Shown: positions 1 through 6,717 of the stretch, piece after piece
Numbering within the stretch: the stretch's first letter is position 1
Layout of the letters: every line of letters starts with the position of its first letter
Origin: Alphaproteobacteria bacterium
GTDB lineage: Bacteria > Pseudomonadota > Alphaproteobacteria > Rhizobiales > Hyphomicrobiaceae
Reading direction: 5' to 3'
NCBI GenBank assembly: GCA_022600335.1
Contig: JAHZKN010000233.1
Coordinates: 1 to 6,717, forward strand
DNA: 6,717 nucleotides
The notes under the pieces: generated by a model
The model's input: the letters and a program-made list of their open reading frames with translations, nothing else
Told to the model about the DNA's origin: nothing
The model's database searches: none
Position numbers and translations under genes: made by a program

Positions 1-480
1 ATCAGAGGCATCGATGCCGATGATCTCCTCAATTTGCCTTCTTGCATCCTCGGGATTAGCTGTGGGTAAATCAATTTTGTTCAAAACAGGGATGATTTCA
101 AGGTCTCTATCGAGGGCGAGATGGACATTGGCAAGTGTTTGCGCTTCGACACCTTGACTCGCATCGACGACGAGAATTGCCCCTTCGCAGGCCGCAAGCG
201 AACGCGACACTTCGTAAGCAAAATCGACATGGCCTGGCGTGTCCATCAGATTGAGTTGATAGACCTCACCATCCTTGGCCTTGTAATCGAGGCGCACAGT
301 TTGCGCCTTGATGGTGATGCCCCGCTCGCGTTCGATGTCCATCGAATCGAGAATTTGTTGCTTCATCTCGCGTGCGCTGACGTTGCCGCACAACTGAATC
401 ATGCGGTCCGAGAGCGTCGATTTGCCGTGGTCGATGTGGGCGATGATTGAGAAATTGCGAATATGAGACGTATCGGTCAT
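1..480 (-). CDS. lepA: Elongation factor 4 (LepA), N-terminal part, cut by the window edge
   Basis: LepA/EF4 is a ribosome-associated translational GTPase that acts on stalled or mis-translocated ribosomes and aids 30S biogenesis. The 160 residues seen here are most of its G domain: the P-loop AHIDHGKST at residues 14-22, switch I with [11 protein letters not shown] at 50-60, DTPGH at 80-84 with the catalytic His84, and NKID at 134-137. The stretch [19 protein letters not shown] (92-110) and the QTLANV that follows are typical of LepA rather than of EF-G or TypA. Family members are about 600 residues, so roughly three quarters lies beyond the left edge. The frame is open to base 1. The ATG at 478-480 is well bounded, because an in-frame TAG lies three codons upstream. 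No good Shine-Dalgarno sequence precedes it; the nearest purine-rich stretch (GGAGC) is about 19 bases away. The gene is divergent from the transglycosylase. Confidence 0.97.
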   Translation of the reverse strand, partial: MTDTSHIRNFSIIAHIDHGKSTLSDRMIQLCGNVSAREMKQQILDSMDIERERGITIKAQTVRLDYKAKDGEVYQLNLMDTPGHVDFAYEVSRSLAACEGAILVVDASQGVEAQTLANVHLALDRDLEIIPVLNKIDLPTANPEDARRQIEEIIGIDASD

Positions 481-509
481 GGCCGGCTAGATAGCACCCG
501 CTCCAAGCC

Positions 510-538
510 CGCAAAAGGACTGTTTCAGCCTGCGTCAA
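510..538 (-). promoter_or_regulatory. Possible lepA promoter
   Basis: Read on the minus strand, TTGACG (533-538) matches the -35 consensus at five of six bases. A spacer of 17 bases leads to TTTGCG (510-515), which is a poor -10. Transcription from here would leave a leader of only about 20-25 bases before the lepA ATG. The weak -10 makes this tentative, although -10 elements are often degenerate in alphaproteobacteria. Confidence 0.22.
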
Positions 539-586
539 CTGGCCCGTTCGTGAGCCCGACAGGCCTATCTCGGGAGCCTCATCTAA

Positions 587-603
587 TTTAGAATAGTTCT
601 AAA
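587..603. promoter_or_regulatory. Perfect palindrome resembling an Irr-binding iron control element (ICE)
   Basis: The sequence TTTAGAA-TAG-TTCTAAA is a perfect inverted repeat with 7-base arms and a 3-base centre. From memory of the alphaproteobacterial literature, the iron control element bound by the haem-responsive Fur-family regulator Irr has this TTTAGAA/TTCTAAA form; no database was consulted. The site lies 106 bases upstream of the lepA start and 238 bases upstream of the transglycosylase start, so its target is not obvious. On the plus strand it contains TAGAAT (589-594), a five-of-six match to a -10 box, but no matching -35 lies upstream. The palindrome is directly seen; the Irr assignment is inference. 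Confidence 0.55.
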
Positions 604-649
604 AAACGGCAGCTCAGCGTTTCCTTCCGATCGACAAACTAAAGCTGCC
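601..649 (-). terminator. Stem-loop plus T6 tract, terminator-like on the minus strand
   Basis: Read on the minus strand, GGCAGCT (643-649) pairs perfectly with AGCTGCC (608-614), followed by G and then TTTTTT (601-606). A short inner stem GTTT/AAAC can form within the 28-base interval, giving a two-part hairpin with a 3x4 internal loop. GC-rich stem plus T-run is the form of a Rho-independent terminator, but the loop is longer than usual. No protein gene on the minus strand is seen between here and the transglycosylase start, so the structure may end a small or antisense RNA, or may be coincidental. Its T-tract overlaps the right end of the palindrome at 587-603. Confidence 0.35.
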
Positions 650-766
650 AACACAGGGTTGTGCAGGGGTACGGGCTTCCACCTCGGTGATGAGACGCCT
701 CTGCAGACGGCAGGTGCATGTTCGAAGGGGCCGCCATAAGAGGCTTCAGTTTGGAAATATGCGGTT

Positions 767-807
767 GCGTCTTGACGCTGCCCCATCTACGCGCATCAGT
801 GCGCGTA
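767..807 (+). promoter_or_regulatory. Candidate promoter/operator region of the transglycosylase gene with two inverted repeats
   Basis: Two short perfect inverted repeats lie back to back. GCGTC-TT-GACGC (767-778) has CTTGAC (771-776), an alphaproteobacterial-type -35, at its centre. The second, at 788-807, has 8-base arms TACGCGCA and TGCGCGTA around the tetraloop TCAG. At 17-base spacing the -10 position would fall inside the second repeat, and the bases there match a -10 poorly. The second repeat could instead act as a hairpin in the mRNA leader, ending 34 bases before the start codon at 842. It is not followed by a T-run on either strand, so it does not look like a terminator. Confidence 0.3.
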
Positions 808-828
808 AATACCGATCACAGACTTTAT

Positions 829-833
829 GGAGA
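829..833 (+). promoter_or_regulatory. Ribosome binding site that sets the transglycosylase start at 842
   Basis: GGAGA lies 8 bases before the ATG at 842, which is ideal spacing. The upstream in-frame ATG at 827 overlaps this site and has no purine-rich stretch of its own, so the site argues for the start at 842. Confidence 0.7.
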
Positions 834-841
834 CCCAGTTC

Positions 842-2098
842 ATGCGTTTGCCGTTATCCGCCATCCTCGCCTCGGCTCTGTTGTTCACGCACACGTCTGT
901 TGTGCTTGCCGGTGGCGCCACGACAAGCACAGGGTCTCCGCACAGCGAATACGCCCCGCCAAAATCCAAAAACTGTCGCAATACTGGGCGGTTTTCAACC
1001 TGGCTCGCAAATTTCAAAAAGGAGGCTGCAGCCAAAGGCATTTCACAGCGCACCATTCGTTCAGCGCTTGGCGGCATGACTCTCAAAACAAAGATCATCA
1101 AACGCGACCGCCGCCAGGGCTTCTTTGCGCAAAGTTTTGTATCTTTTCAGAAGAAGCTGGCAACGCCACATCGGGTGGTTTCCAGTCGCCGGAAAATCAA
1201 GCGCAATCAGGCCATATTTGATCGCGCACAACAAGAATATGGTGTCGCACCATCTGTGATCACCGGTTTTTGGGCATTGGAAAGTGACTTTGGCGCTGGC
1301 ATGGGCAAAGACTCCATTCTTGGCGCGTTAGCAACGCTCGCCTACGACTGTCGGCGCAGCGATATGTTTCGCACCGAATTGTTGGCTGCACTTAAGATTA
1401 TTGATCGTGGCGATATGCGCCCGAGCGGTATGATTGGCTCTTGGGCCGGTGAGATCGGCCAGACTCAATTCCTGCCATCGCGCTATTTGCAATATGCCAT
1501 TGACTACAACAACAACGGTCGCATTGACTTGTTTCGCTCTGATGCCGATGTGATTGGTTCGACGGCCAACTACATGCGTGATCTTGGTTGGCAGCGCGAT
1601 CAGCCTTGGATTGAAGAAGTTCGCGTGCCACGTAAGATGCCGTGGAAAGAATCCGGACTTGACATTAAGCATCCTCGTTCACAGTGGTCGAAATGGGGTG
1701 TCGTGCGTACCAATGGTGCCAAGCTGCCAAACGATGCGATGCCCGCGTCGTTGTTGCTACCTATGGGGCGTCTAGGTCCCGCGTTTCTCGCTTACGAAAA
1801 TTTCCACGTGTACCTGAAGTGGAATCAGTCCTTGAATTACGCAACAACGGCCGCGTATCTGGCAACGCGCATTGATGGGGCCCCGTTGATGCGCAAACCG
1901 AGTCCGGGCATCCCCATTCTCTCAATAGGCCAAGCCAAAGAACTACAGCGTCGTCTGAAGCGGCGCGGTTTTGATGTTGGCGAAGTCGATGGCATCTTAG
2001 GCGCCAAAACGCGGGCTGCAGTGAAGACCATGCAGATCAAATTTGGCCTCGCCGCCGATAGCTACCCAACGCCGGAGCTCTTGCGTCGTTTGCGTTAG
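842..2098 (+). CDS. Exported lytic murein transglycosylase, SLT_2/MltB family, with C-terminal peptidoglycan-binding domain
   Basis: The 418-residue protein should cleave the MurNAc-GlcNAc bond of peptidoglycan in the periplasm, forming 1,6-anhydro ends. Residues 1-23 are a signal peptide (MR, then a hydrophobic stretch ending VVLA) with likely cleavage before GG. There is no lipobox, so it is probably soluble, unlike E. coli MltB, which is a lipoprotein. The catalytic domain covers about residues 50-335. FWALESDFG (143-151) carries the predicted catalytic Glu147, and GEIGQTQFLPSRY (203-215) is the substrate-groove motif. DYNNNGRID (221-229) resembles the EF-hand-like calcium loop of MltB, with Asn at two positions that are often Asp. 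Residues about 360-417 form a PG_binding_1 domain (LQRRLKRRGFDVGEVDGILGAKT...). This matches the alphaproteobacterial subfamily I know as MltB_2. The ATG at 827 would add five residues but lacks a ribosome binding site. The gene is convergent with ndh, 32 bases from stop to stop, with no clear terminator between. Confidence 0.93.
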   Translation: MRLPLSAILASALLFTHTSVVLAGGATTSTGSPHSEYAPPKSKNCRNTGRFSTWLANFKKEAAAKGISQRTIRSALGGMTLKTKIIKRDRRQGFFAQSFVSFQKKLATPHRVVSSRRKIKRNQAIFDRAQQEYGVAPSVITGFWALESDFGAGMGKDSILGALATLAYDCRRSDMFRTELLAALKIIDRGDMRPSGMIGSWAGEIGQTQFLPSRYLQYAIDYNNNGRIDLFRSDADVIGSTANYMRDLGWQRDQPWIEEVRVPRKMPWKESGLDIKHPRSQWSKWGVVRTNGAKLPNDAMPASLLLPMGRLGPAFLAYENFHVYLKWNQSLNYATTAAYLATRIDGAPLMRKPSPGIPILSIGQAKELQRRLKRRGFDVGEVDGILGAKTRAAVKTMQIKFGLAADSYPTPELLRRLR

Positions 2099-2130
2099 TG
2101 CGTGTGGCCGGTATCCGTTCGGGTGCGTGA

Positions 2131-3480
2131 CTAGTGCAGCTTCACGTGCGGTTCGGTGCGCCGCGTTAATGTGCGTGACAGGGTGTCGAGGAATACTTTC
2201 CAAAACCCATGCAATGCCCACTCGTGCATTTTGTACAGTGACCGGTACATCAACTTGGCGACAAATCCTTCGATCAGCATTTTTCGACCGGTGATAAAGC
2301 CCATCAGGCTGCCAACAGTCGAGTGGTGCCCAAGCGAAACGAGCGAGCCAAAGTCACGATATTTAAATGCAGTGATGGGCTGTCCATCAAGTCTGTTTCC
2401 GAGTTGCTTCACGAGATGTGATGATTGTTGGTGGGCGGCTTGCGCACGCGGTGGAACAGGGTCCTTTTCGCCATCGGGCACCAGCCAGCAGCAATCGCCA
2501 AACGCAAACACATCGTCGTCCATTGTCGTTTGAAGTGTTGGGCGGACGACCAGCTGGCCAGAAGGGCTCGATTCAAGACCGTCGAGTTGTCGAAGGATAT
2601 CAGGCCCTTTCACACCGGCAGCCCAAACGACAAGCTCAGAGGGAATAACGTCGCCGGTCGCCAGCGTCACAGCCTGTTTTGAAACTTCGGTAACAAAAGA
2701 CTTTGTGCGAATTTCAACACCGAGCTTTTCCAGAATCTCTGTCGTCGCTTTTGAAATCCGCTCTGGCAAAGCAGGTAAAATGCGATCGTCTGCTTCAATT
2801 AAAGTGATCTTGATATCTTTTTCAGGATCAATGCTGTCCAAGCCATAGGCGACAAGCCCGCGTATCGATCCATGCAGCTCTGCGGAAAGCTCTGTGCCTG
2901 TGGCACCACCTCCAATTATTGCAACAGTAAGTTGACCCGGCCCTATGGGGCCTGGCTGCGCGTAGGCGCGTACACACGCATTGAGAATACGCCGATTGAA
3001 GCGTTCAGCTTGCTCCGGTGTATCGAGCATGATGGCATTTTCTTGAACACCCGGTGTGCCAAAGTCGTGCGATGTGCTGCCGATTGCAATGACTAGCGTG
3101 TCGTATTCTATCCAGCGGTCTGGCGTGACTTCTCGGCCTTCCTCGTCTTGCGTGGCCGCCAGTCGCAAGCGTTTGTTCGCGCGGTCCAACCCACTAAGCT
3201 CGCCCCAGCGAAATTTGAACCCATGCCAATGGCCTTGTGCCATGTATTCAATTTCGTGTCGGTCAACTTCCATACTGCCAGCGGCAATCTCGTGAAGGAG
3301 CGGTTTCCAAATGTGCGTGCGTGCGCGATCAACAAGTGTGATCTGAGCTTTCTTTTTGCGCCCGAGTTTGTGACCAAGCTGCGTTGCAAGCTCAAGTCCG
3401 CCTGCGCCGCCACCGACAATGACGATGTGATGGAGATCAGATTTTTCAAGGATCATCGAATGGGTCTTTTCTGAAGCCAT
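2131..3480 (-). CDS. ndh: Type II NADH dehydrogenase (NADH:quinone oxidoreductase, NDH-2)
   Basis: This 449-residue flavoprotein transfers electrons from NADH to membrane quinone without pumping protons. It would sit on the cytoplasmic face of the inner membrane as an alternative to complex I. Visible motifs are the N-terminal FAD-binding Rossmann loop VIVGGGAGGLELA (20-32), the second dinucleotide (NADH) fold VAIIGGGATGTELSAE (186-201) with Glu198, the second FAD contact VFAFGDCCW (324-332), and the quinone-site motif AQAAHQQ (346-352). The C-terminal 50 residues (LIEGFVAKLMYRSLYKMHEWALHGFWKVF region) look like the amphipathic membrane-anchoring helices of the family. Length and domain order are normal. 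The chosen ATG has AGGAG 10 bases upstream. Two ATGs lie near the N-terminus (codons 1 and 9); codon 1 has the better ribosome binding site. The gene follows pheT on the same strand after 127 bases. Confidence 0.94.
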   Translation of the reverse strand: MASEKTHSMILEKSDLHHIVIVGGGAGGLELATQLGHKLGRKKKAQITLVDRARTHIWKPLLHEIAAGSMEVDRHEIEYMAQGHWHGFKFRWGELSGLDRANKRLRLAATQDEEGREVTPDRWIEYDTLVIAIGSTSHDFGTPGVQENAIMLDTPEQAERFNRRILNACVRAYAQPGPIGPGQLTVAIIGGGATGTELSAELHGSIRGLVAYGLDSIDPEKDIKITLIEADDRILPALPERISKATTEILEKLGVEIRTKSFVTEVSKQAVTLATGDVIPSELVVWAAGVKGPDILRQLDGLESSPSGQLVVRPTLQTTMDDDVFAFGDCCWLVPDGEKDPVPPRAQAAHQQSSHLVKQLGNRLDGQPITAFKYRDFGSLVSLGHHSTVGSLMGFITGRKMLIEGFVAKLMYRSLYKMHEWALHGFWKVFLDTLSRTLTRRTEPHVKLH

Positions 3481-3490
3481 AATGCGGATG

Positions 3491-3495
3491 CTCCT
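3491..3495 (-). promoter_or_regulatory. Shine-Dalgarno sequence of ndh
   Basis: AGGAG on the minus strand, 10 bases before the ATG at 3480. It supports that start and suggests that ndh is translated independently of pheT. Confidence 0.65.
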
Positions 3496-3524
3496 AAACT
3501 TCTTATCGGGCTAAACAGTCAAGA

Positions 3525-3554
3525 GATATACAGCTTTTGTCGAACAGCGGCGAA
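3525..3554 (-). promoter_or_regulatory. Possible ndh promoter
   Basis: On the minus strand TATATC (3525-3530) resembles a -10. TTCGCC (3549-3554), 18 bases upstream, is a weak -35 (three of six). A CTTGAC sequence also occurs a few bases downstream of this -10, but it would place transcription initiation at or past the ribosome binding site. Tentative. Confidence 0.2.
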
Positions 3555-3600
3555 GTGTGCCGATGTCACACGGTTTGTTGTCGCACCTCTCGCGAAACCG
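3555..3600. other. Two inverted repeats in the pheT-ndh intergenic region
   Basis: GTGTG (3555-3559) and CACAC (3567-3571) form a perfect 5-base inverted repeat with a 7-base centre. CGGTTT (3571-3576) and AAACCG (3595-3600) form a 6-base stem around an 18-base interval, in which GCG/CGC can add three pairs. The second lies just after the pheT stop and could be a weak terminator, but no T-run follows on the minus strand. The first lies just upstream of the possible ndh -35 and could be an operator. Only the repeats are seen; both roles are guesses. Confidence 0.3.
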
Positions 3601-3607
3601 TAAGGCG

Positions 3608-6043
3608 CTAGCTACGAATCACAGCCCCAGTCGCTTTTGCAACACTTGAGACGATTTTTTCTGAAACGGCCTCAATTGCCTTTTCAGTCAAAGTTTCATC
3701 GTTTGGCTGCAGCAGCACTTCAATAGCGACAGATTTCTTGTGGTCTTTGGCAAGCGCTCCGCCATCAAAAACATCGAATACATTGATCTCACTGATTAGT
3801 GTTTTGTCGACCTGAGCTGCTGCACGAAGAATTGCGCCGGCTTCAACGCTTTTATCGACGACAAAGGCAAAATCGCGGCGCACGGGGAGAAGGTCGTTGA
3901 TGGGAAGTGCGGGTTTCGCGCGGCTTGCTTTTTTCTTTTCCGCTGGCAACTGATCGATAAAAATTTCAAATGCTGCAACCGGGCCTTCAAGATCAAACAG
4001 GCGCAATGTTTCAGGGTGTATTTCTCCAAACTGCGCAAGAATGCGTTTTGGGCCAAGGCGCACGGTTCCAGAGCGGCCCGGATGGTACCAGTCGGGAGCA
4101 TCGCGGGTGATTTGCGCCTTGCCGATATCGATGCCCATCGCTGCAAGAGCCGCCGCCATATCTCCTTTGGCATCAAACACATCAACTGGCACCAGTGGTG
4201 TGCGCCAATGACGACCGCCACCCTCTAATGTTTCGCTTCCGATCCGCGCGCCACCTGCTATCAAATGTTGATCTTCTGGCTTTTCACCTGAGTAGCTTTG
4301 TCCTACTTCATAGAGAGCTGCATCTTGAAAGCCTCGATTGCGATTGCGCGCCAGCGCAGCCAGCAACCCGGGCACAAGACTCGGACGCATGGTAGACAGC
4401 TCGACGGATATGGGATTGGCGAGCTGCAACTCTGGCAAGCCACCGCCAAAATGTTCTGCTTCGGCTTGTGGGATAAACGACCAAGTCACGCACTCAACCA
4501 TGCCGCGGCTGGCGAGCACTCGGCGCACACGCCGGGTGCGCCGTTGATTGGTTGTCAGCACGGGTGTTGCCACACCACTTGCGCGCGGCAGCGGTGTTGC
4601 GGGAATTCTATCCAGCCCCACAATGCGGACAACTTCTTCCACCAGATCAGCGGGCCCATGAATATCAGGCCGCCACGAAGGAACGACAACGGTGAGCGCC
4701 CTGCCTTTACCGGTTACCTCACAGCCGAGGTCTGAGAGAATTCGTTTTATGTCCTTGGTAGTGACAGCAACGCCGGTCAGCTGCTCGACGTGGGCTGGGT
4801 CAAAGGAAATACTTCGCGTAGGGTCCGGCACAGTGCCAGCCACTGCAGCTTTCGATGGTGTGCCGCCGCACAGCTTCAAGATCCAATGTGTCGCCAGATC
4901 AAGGCCGGGTAGCACAGACGCTGGGTCGACACCGCGCTCAAACCGATAGCGGGCATCGGTAATCAAACCGGTTTTGCGCCCAGTCGCTGCTGTCCGTGTT
5001 GGACTAAACCAGGCGCTCTCGATCAGCACGTTCTTGGTTGCTTCTGTGGCACCTGAGCTTTCGCCTCCAATGACACCGCCTAAACCAAGCGGACCATCGT
5101 TGTCGGCGATCACGCACATGCTGGAGTCGACAGCATAGTCGTTGTCATCCAGGGCTGTAAAACTCTCTCCTGCCTTGCCCATGCGCGCATGCACCGTGCC
5201 GGTTAGGGTGTCGGCATCATAGACATGCAGCGGTCGGCCACGATCGTGGGCAACATAGTTTGTGACATCAACCAACGCATTGATAGGCCGGAGGCCAACG
5301 GCGCGGAGGCGCGCTTGCAGCCAATCCGGTGACGCGGTGTTTTTGACGCCGGTCACCATCCTTGCTGCAAACACCGGGCAGGCATCTTTAGTTTTTGCGT
5401 CGAATTTCAGAGCGATTTTGATCTTTGAGTCAGTTTGGCCTTCGACTTTCGACAGCTTGGGCTCTGGCTTCAATGTGCCAAGGCCAGCTGCAGCTAAGTC
5501 GCGTGCAATACCTCTGACGCCCGTGCAGTCTGGACGATTGGGTGTGATTGCAACATCGATCACCGGATCATCAAGACCGGCCACTTCGATATAGGGCTTG
5601 CCGATATGTGCAGACATCTCAGCCGGCAGATCGAGAATGCCATCGCTATCATCAGATAATTGCAATTCTGCGCCAGAGCACATCATGCCATTCGATGTCA
5701 CACCACGCACGGCGCGCTTGACCAGCGTGATGTCAATACCCGGCACATAGGTACCGATGGGGGCAAAAACGCCAATCAATCCTTTGCGTGCATTGGGTGC
5801 GCCACACACCACTTCCAGGGTTGGTTTTCCGGGCTCCGCTTCCACTTGTACAATTTGCAGACGATCTGCGTCTGGATGCGGCTTGGCGCCGGTGATGCGG
5901 GCAACGGTGAACGCTGCAAGCGTTTCGCCGGGATCGTCAACGCTTTCAACCTCAAGCCCGATTGCCGATAAGGTTGTCAGGATGGTGTCGAGTGCGGCGT
6001 CCGTTTCAAGGTGATCCTTGAGCCATGACAGGGTGAACTTCAT
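3608..6043 (-). CDS. pheT: Phenylalanyl-tRNA synthetase beta subunit
   Basis: PheT pairs with PheS as the alpha2-beta2 cytoplasmic enzyme that charges tRNA-Phe. The beta subunit carries the tRNA-binding and editing domains. The 811 residues match the usual bacterial full length and domain order: N-terminal segment MKFTLSWLKDHL, an EMAP-type OB fold (about 40-150, with PHPDADRLQ at 55-63), the B3/4 editing domain (about 215-395, with VTNYV at 260-264 and RYRFERGVDP at 365-374), the B5 domain (about 410-482, with PSWRPDI at 455-461 and DLVEEVVRI at 466-474), a catalytic-like core without catalytic residues (about 490-700), and the C-terminal ferredoxin-fold anticodon-binding domain (about 718-811, starting LLPVRRDFAFVVD). 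I chose the ATG at 6043 because family members begin MKFTLSWL. The in-frame extension to 6091 would overlap the end of pheS and adds unrelated residues. A weak GAAAGA lies 9 bases upstream, and translation is probably coupled to pheS, which ends 25 bases before. Confidence 0.97.
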   Translation of the reverse strand: MKFTLSWLKDHLETDAALDTILTTLSAIGLEVESVDDPGETLAAFTVARITGAKPHPDADRLQIVQVEAEPGKPTLEVVCGAPNARKGLIGVFAPIGTYVPGIDITLVKRAVRGVTSNGMMCSGAELQLSDDSDGILDLPAEMSAHIGKPYIEVAGLDDPVIDVAITPNRPDCTGVRGIARDLAAAGLGTLKPEPKLSKVEGQTDSKIKIALKFDAKTKDACPVFAARMVTGVKNTASPDWLQARLRAVGLRPINALVDVTNYVAHDRGRPLHVYDADTLTGTVHARMGKAGESFTALDDNDYAVDSSMCVIADNDGPLGLGGVIGGESSGATEATKNVLIESAWFSPTRTAATGRKTGLITDARYRFERGVDPASVLPGLDLATHWILKLCGGTPSKAAVAGTVPDPTRSISFDPAHVEQLTGVAVTTKDIKRILSDLGCEVTGKGRALTVVVPSWRPDIHGPADLVEEVVRIVGLDRIPATPLPRASGVATPVLTTNQRRTRRVRRVLASRGMVECVTWSFIPQAEAEHFGGGLPELQLANPISVELSTMRPSLVPGLLAALARNRNRGFQDAALYEVGQSYSGEKPEDQHLIAGGARIGSETLEGGGRHWRTPLVPVDVFDAKGDMAAALAAMGIDIGKAQITRDAPDWYHPGRSGTVRLGPKRILAQFGEIHPETLRLFDLEGPVAAFEIFIDQLPAEKKKASRAKPALPINDLLPVRRDFAFVVDKSVEAGAILRAAAQVDKTLISEINVFDVFDGGALAKDHKKSVAIEVLLQPNDETLTEKAIEAVSEKIVSSVAKATGAVIRS

Positions 6044-6068
6044 AGATGCATTTCTTTCAACATTGCCC

Positions 6069-6717
<649 letters not shown>

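Larger units (their letters stand above)
481..841. other. Divergent intergenic region between lepA and the transglycosylase gene
   Basis: These 361 bases separate two divergent genes and hold no open frame that I accept as a protein gene. A 67-codon minus-strand frame (583-786) lacks a ribosome binding site and family features, and the frames starting at 687 and 718 run into the transglycosylase gene in other frames. What is visible is regulatory-looking structure, listed separately: a perfect AT-rich palindrome (587-603), a minus-strand terminator-like stem-loop (601-649), and two short palindromes close to the transglycosylase start (767-778 and 788-807). I see nothing recognisable in about 650-766. 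Confidence 0.6.

Noticed and set aside
583..786. A 67-codon minus-strand frame in the lepA-transglycosylase gap.
   Set aside because: It has no ribosome binding site and no recognisable family features, and it ends inside the ICE-like palindrome region after crossing the terminator-like hairpin.
687..1221. Two plus-strand frames (687-1079 and 718-1221) overlapping the start of the transglycosylase gene.
   Set aside because: They lie in other frames of a clearly recognised gene, have arginine- and serine-rich shadow-like composition, and lack ribosome binding sites.
2099..2130. A possible shared bidirectional terminator between the convergent transglycosylase and ndh genes.
   Set aside because: The 32 bases contain only 3-base complementarities and no T-run, so no terminator can be supported.
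3556..3570. A CRP-like site TGTGC-N5-TCACA upstream of ndh.
   Set aside because: The spacing is one base short of TGTGA-N6-TCACA and one half-site is imperfect, so I treat it only as an unassigned inverted repeat.
3796..4735. Antisense and alternative frames within pheT, including 3796-4221 (minus) and 4298-4735 (plus).
   Set aside because: pheT is continuous and well conserved over this whole stretch; these frames have no family features and are explained as shadows of its codons.

Overview
The window reads as ordinary chromosome of an alphaproteobacterium of moderate GC, most likely of the Hyphomicrobiales (Rhizobiales) type. The evidence is the alphaproteobacterial MltB-like transglycosylase, the PheS C-terminal tail (HYGF...PTLGGGLSR), CTTGAC-type -35 sequences, and a palindrome that looks like an iron control element (the Irr-binding box of this class). 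The genus cannot be named from the sequence alone.

Layout from left to right: (1) positions 1-480, minus strand, the N-terminal 160 residues of LepA (elongation factor 4), running off the left edge. (2) A 361-base divergent intergenic region (481-841) with no convincing protein gene but unusual structure: a perfect 7+3+7 palindrome TTTAGAA-TAG-TTCTAAA; a terminator-like stem-loop with a T6 tract read on the minus strand; and two further short palindromes just before the next gene. (3) 842-2098, plus strand, an exported lytic murein transglycosylase of the SLT_2/MltB family with a C-terminal peptidoglycan-binding domain. (4) 2131-3480, minus strand, a type II NADH dehydrogenase (ndh), convergent with the transglycosylase. 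(5) 3608-6043, minus strand, pheT, the complete beta subunit of phenylalanyl-tRNA synthetase. (6) 6069-6717, minus strand, pheS, the C-terminal 215 residues of the alpha subunit, running off the right edge.

pheS and pheT lie 25 bases apart and form the usual co-transcribed pair; their products assemble into the alpha2-beta2 enzyme that charges tRNA-Phe. ndh follows pheT on the same strand after 127 bases with its own good Shine-Dalgarno sequence. No strong terminator is visible between them, so read-through from pheST is possible but not shown. The genes are housekeeping functions (translation, cell-wall turnover, respiration). I saw no mobile element, CRISPR array, tRNA, rRNA or defence system. 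The part most worth a second look is the lepA/transglycosylase intergenic region.

Two start codons need care: the transglycosylase probably starts at 842, not 827, and pheT starts at 6043, not at the upstream in-frame start at 6091.
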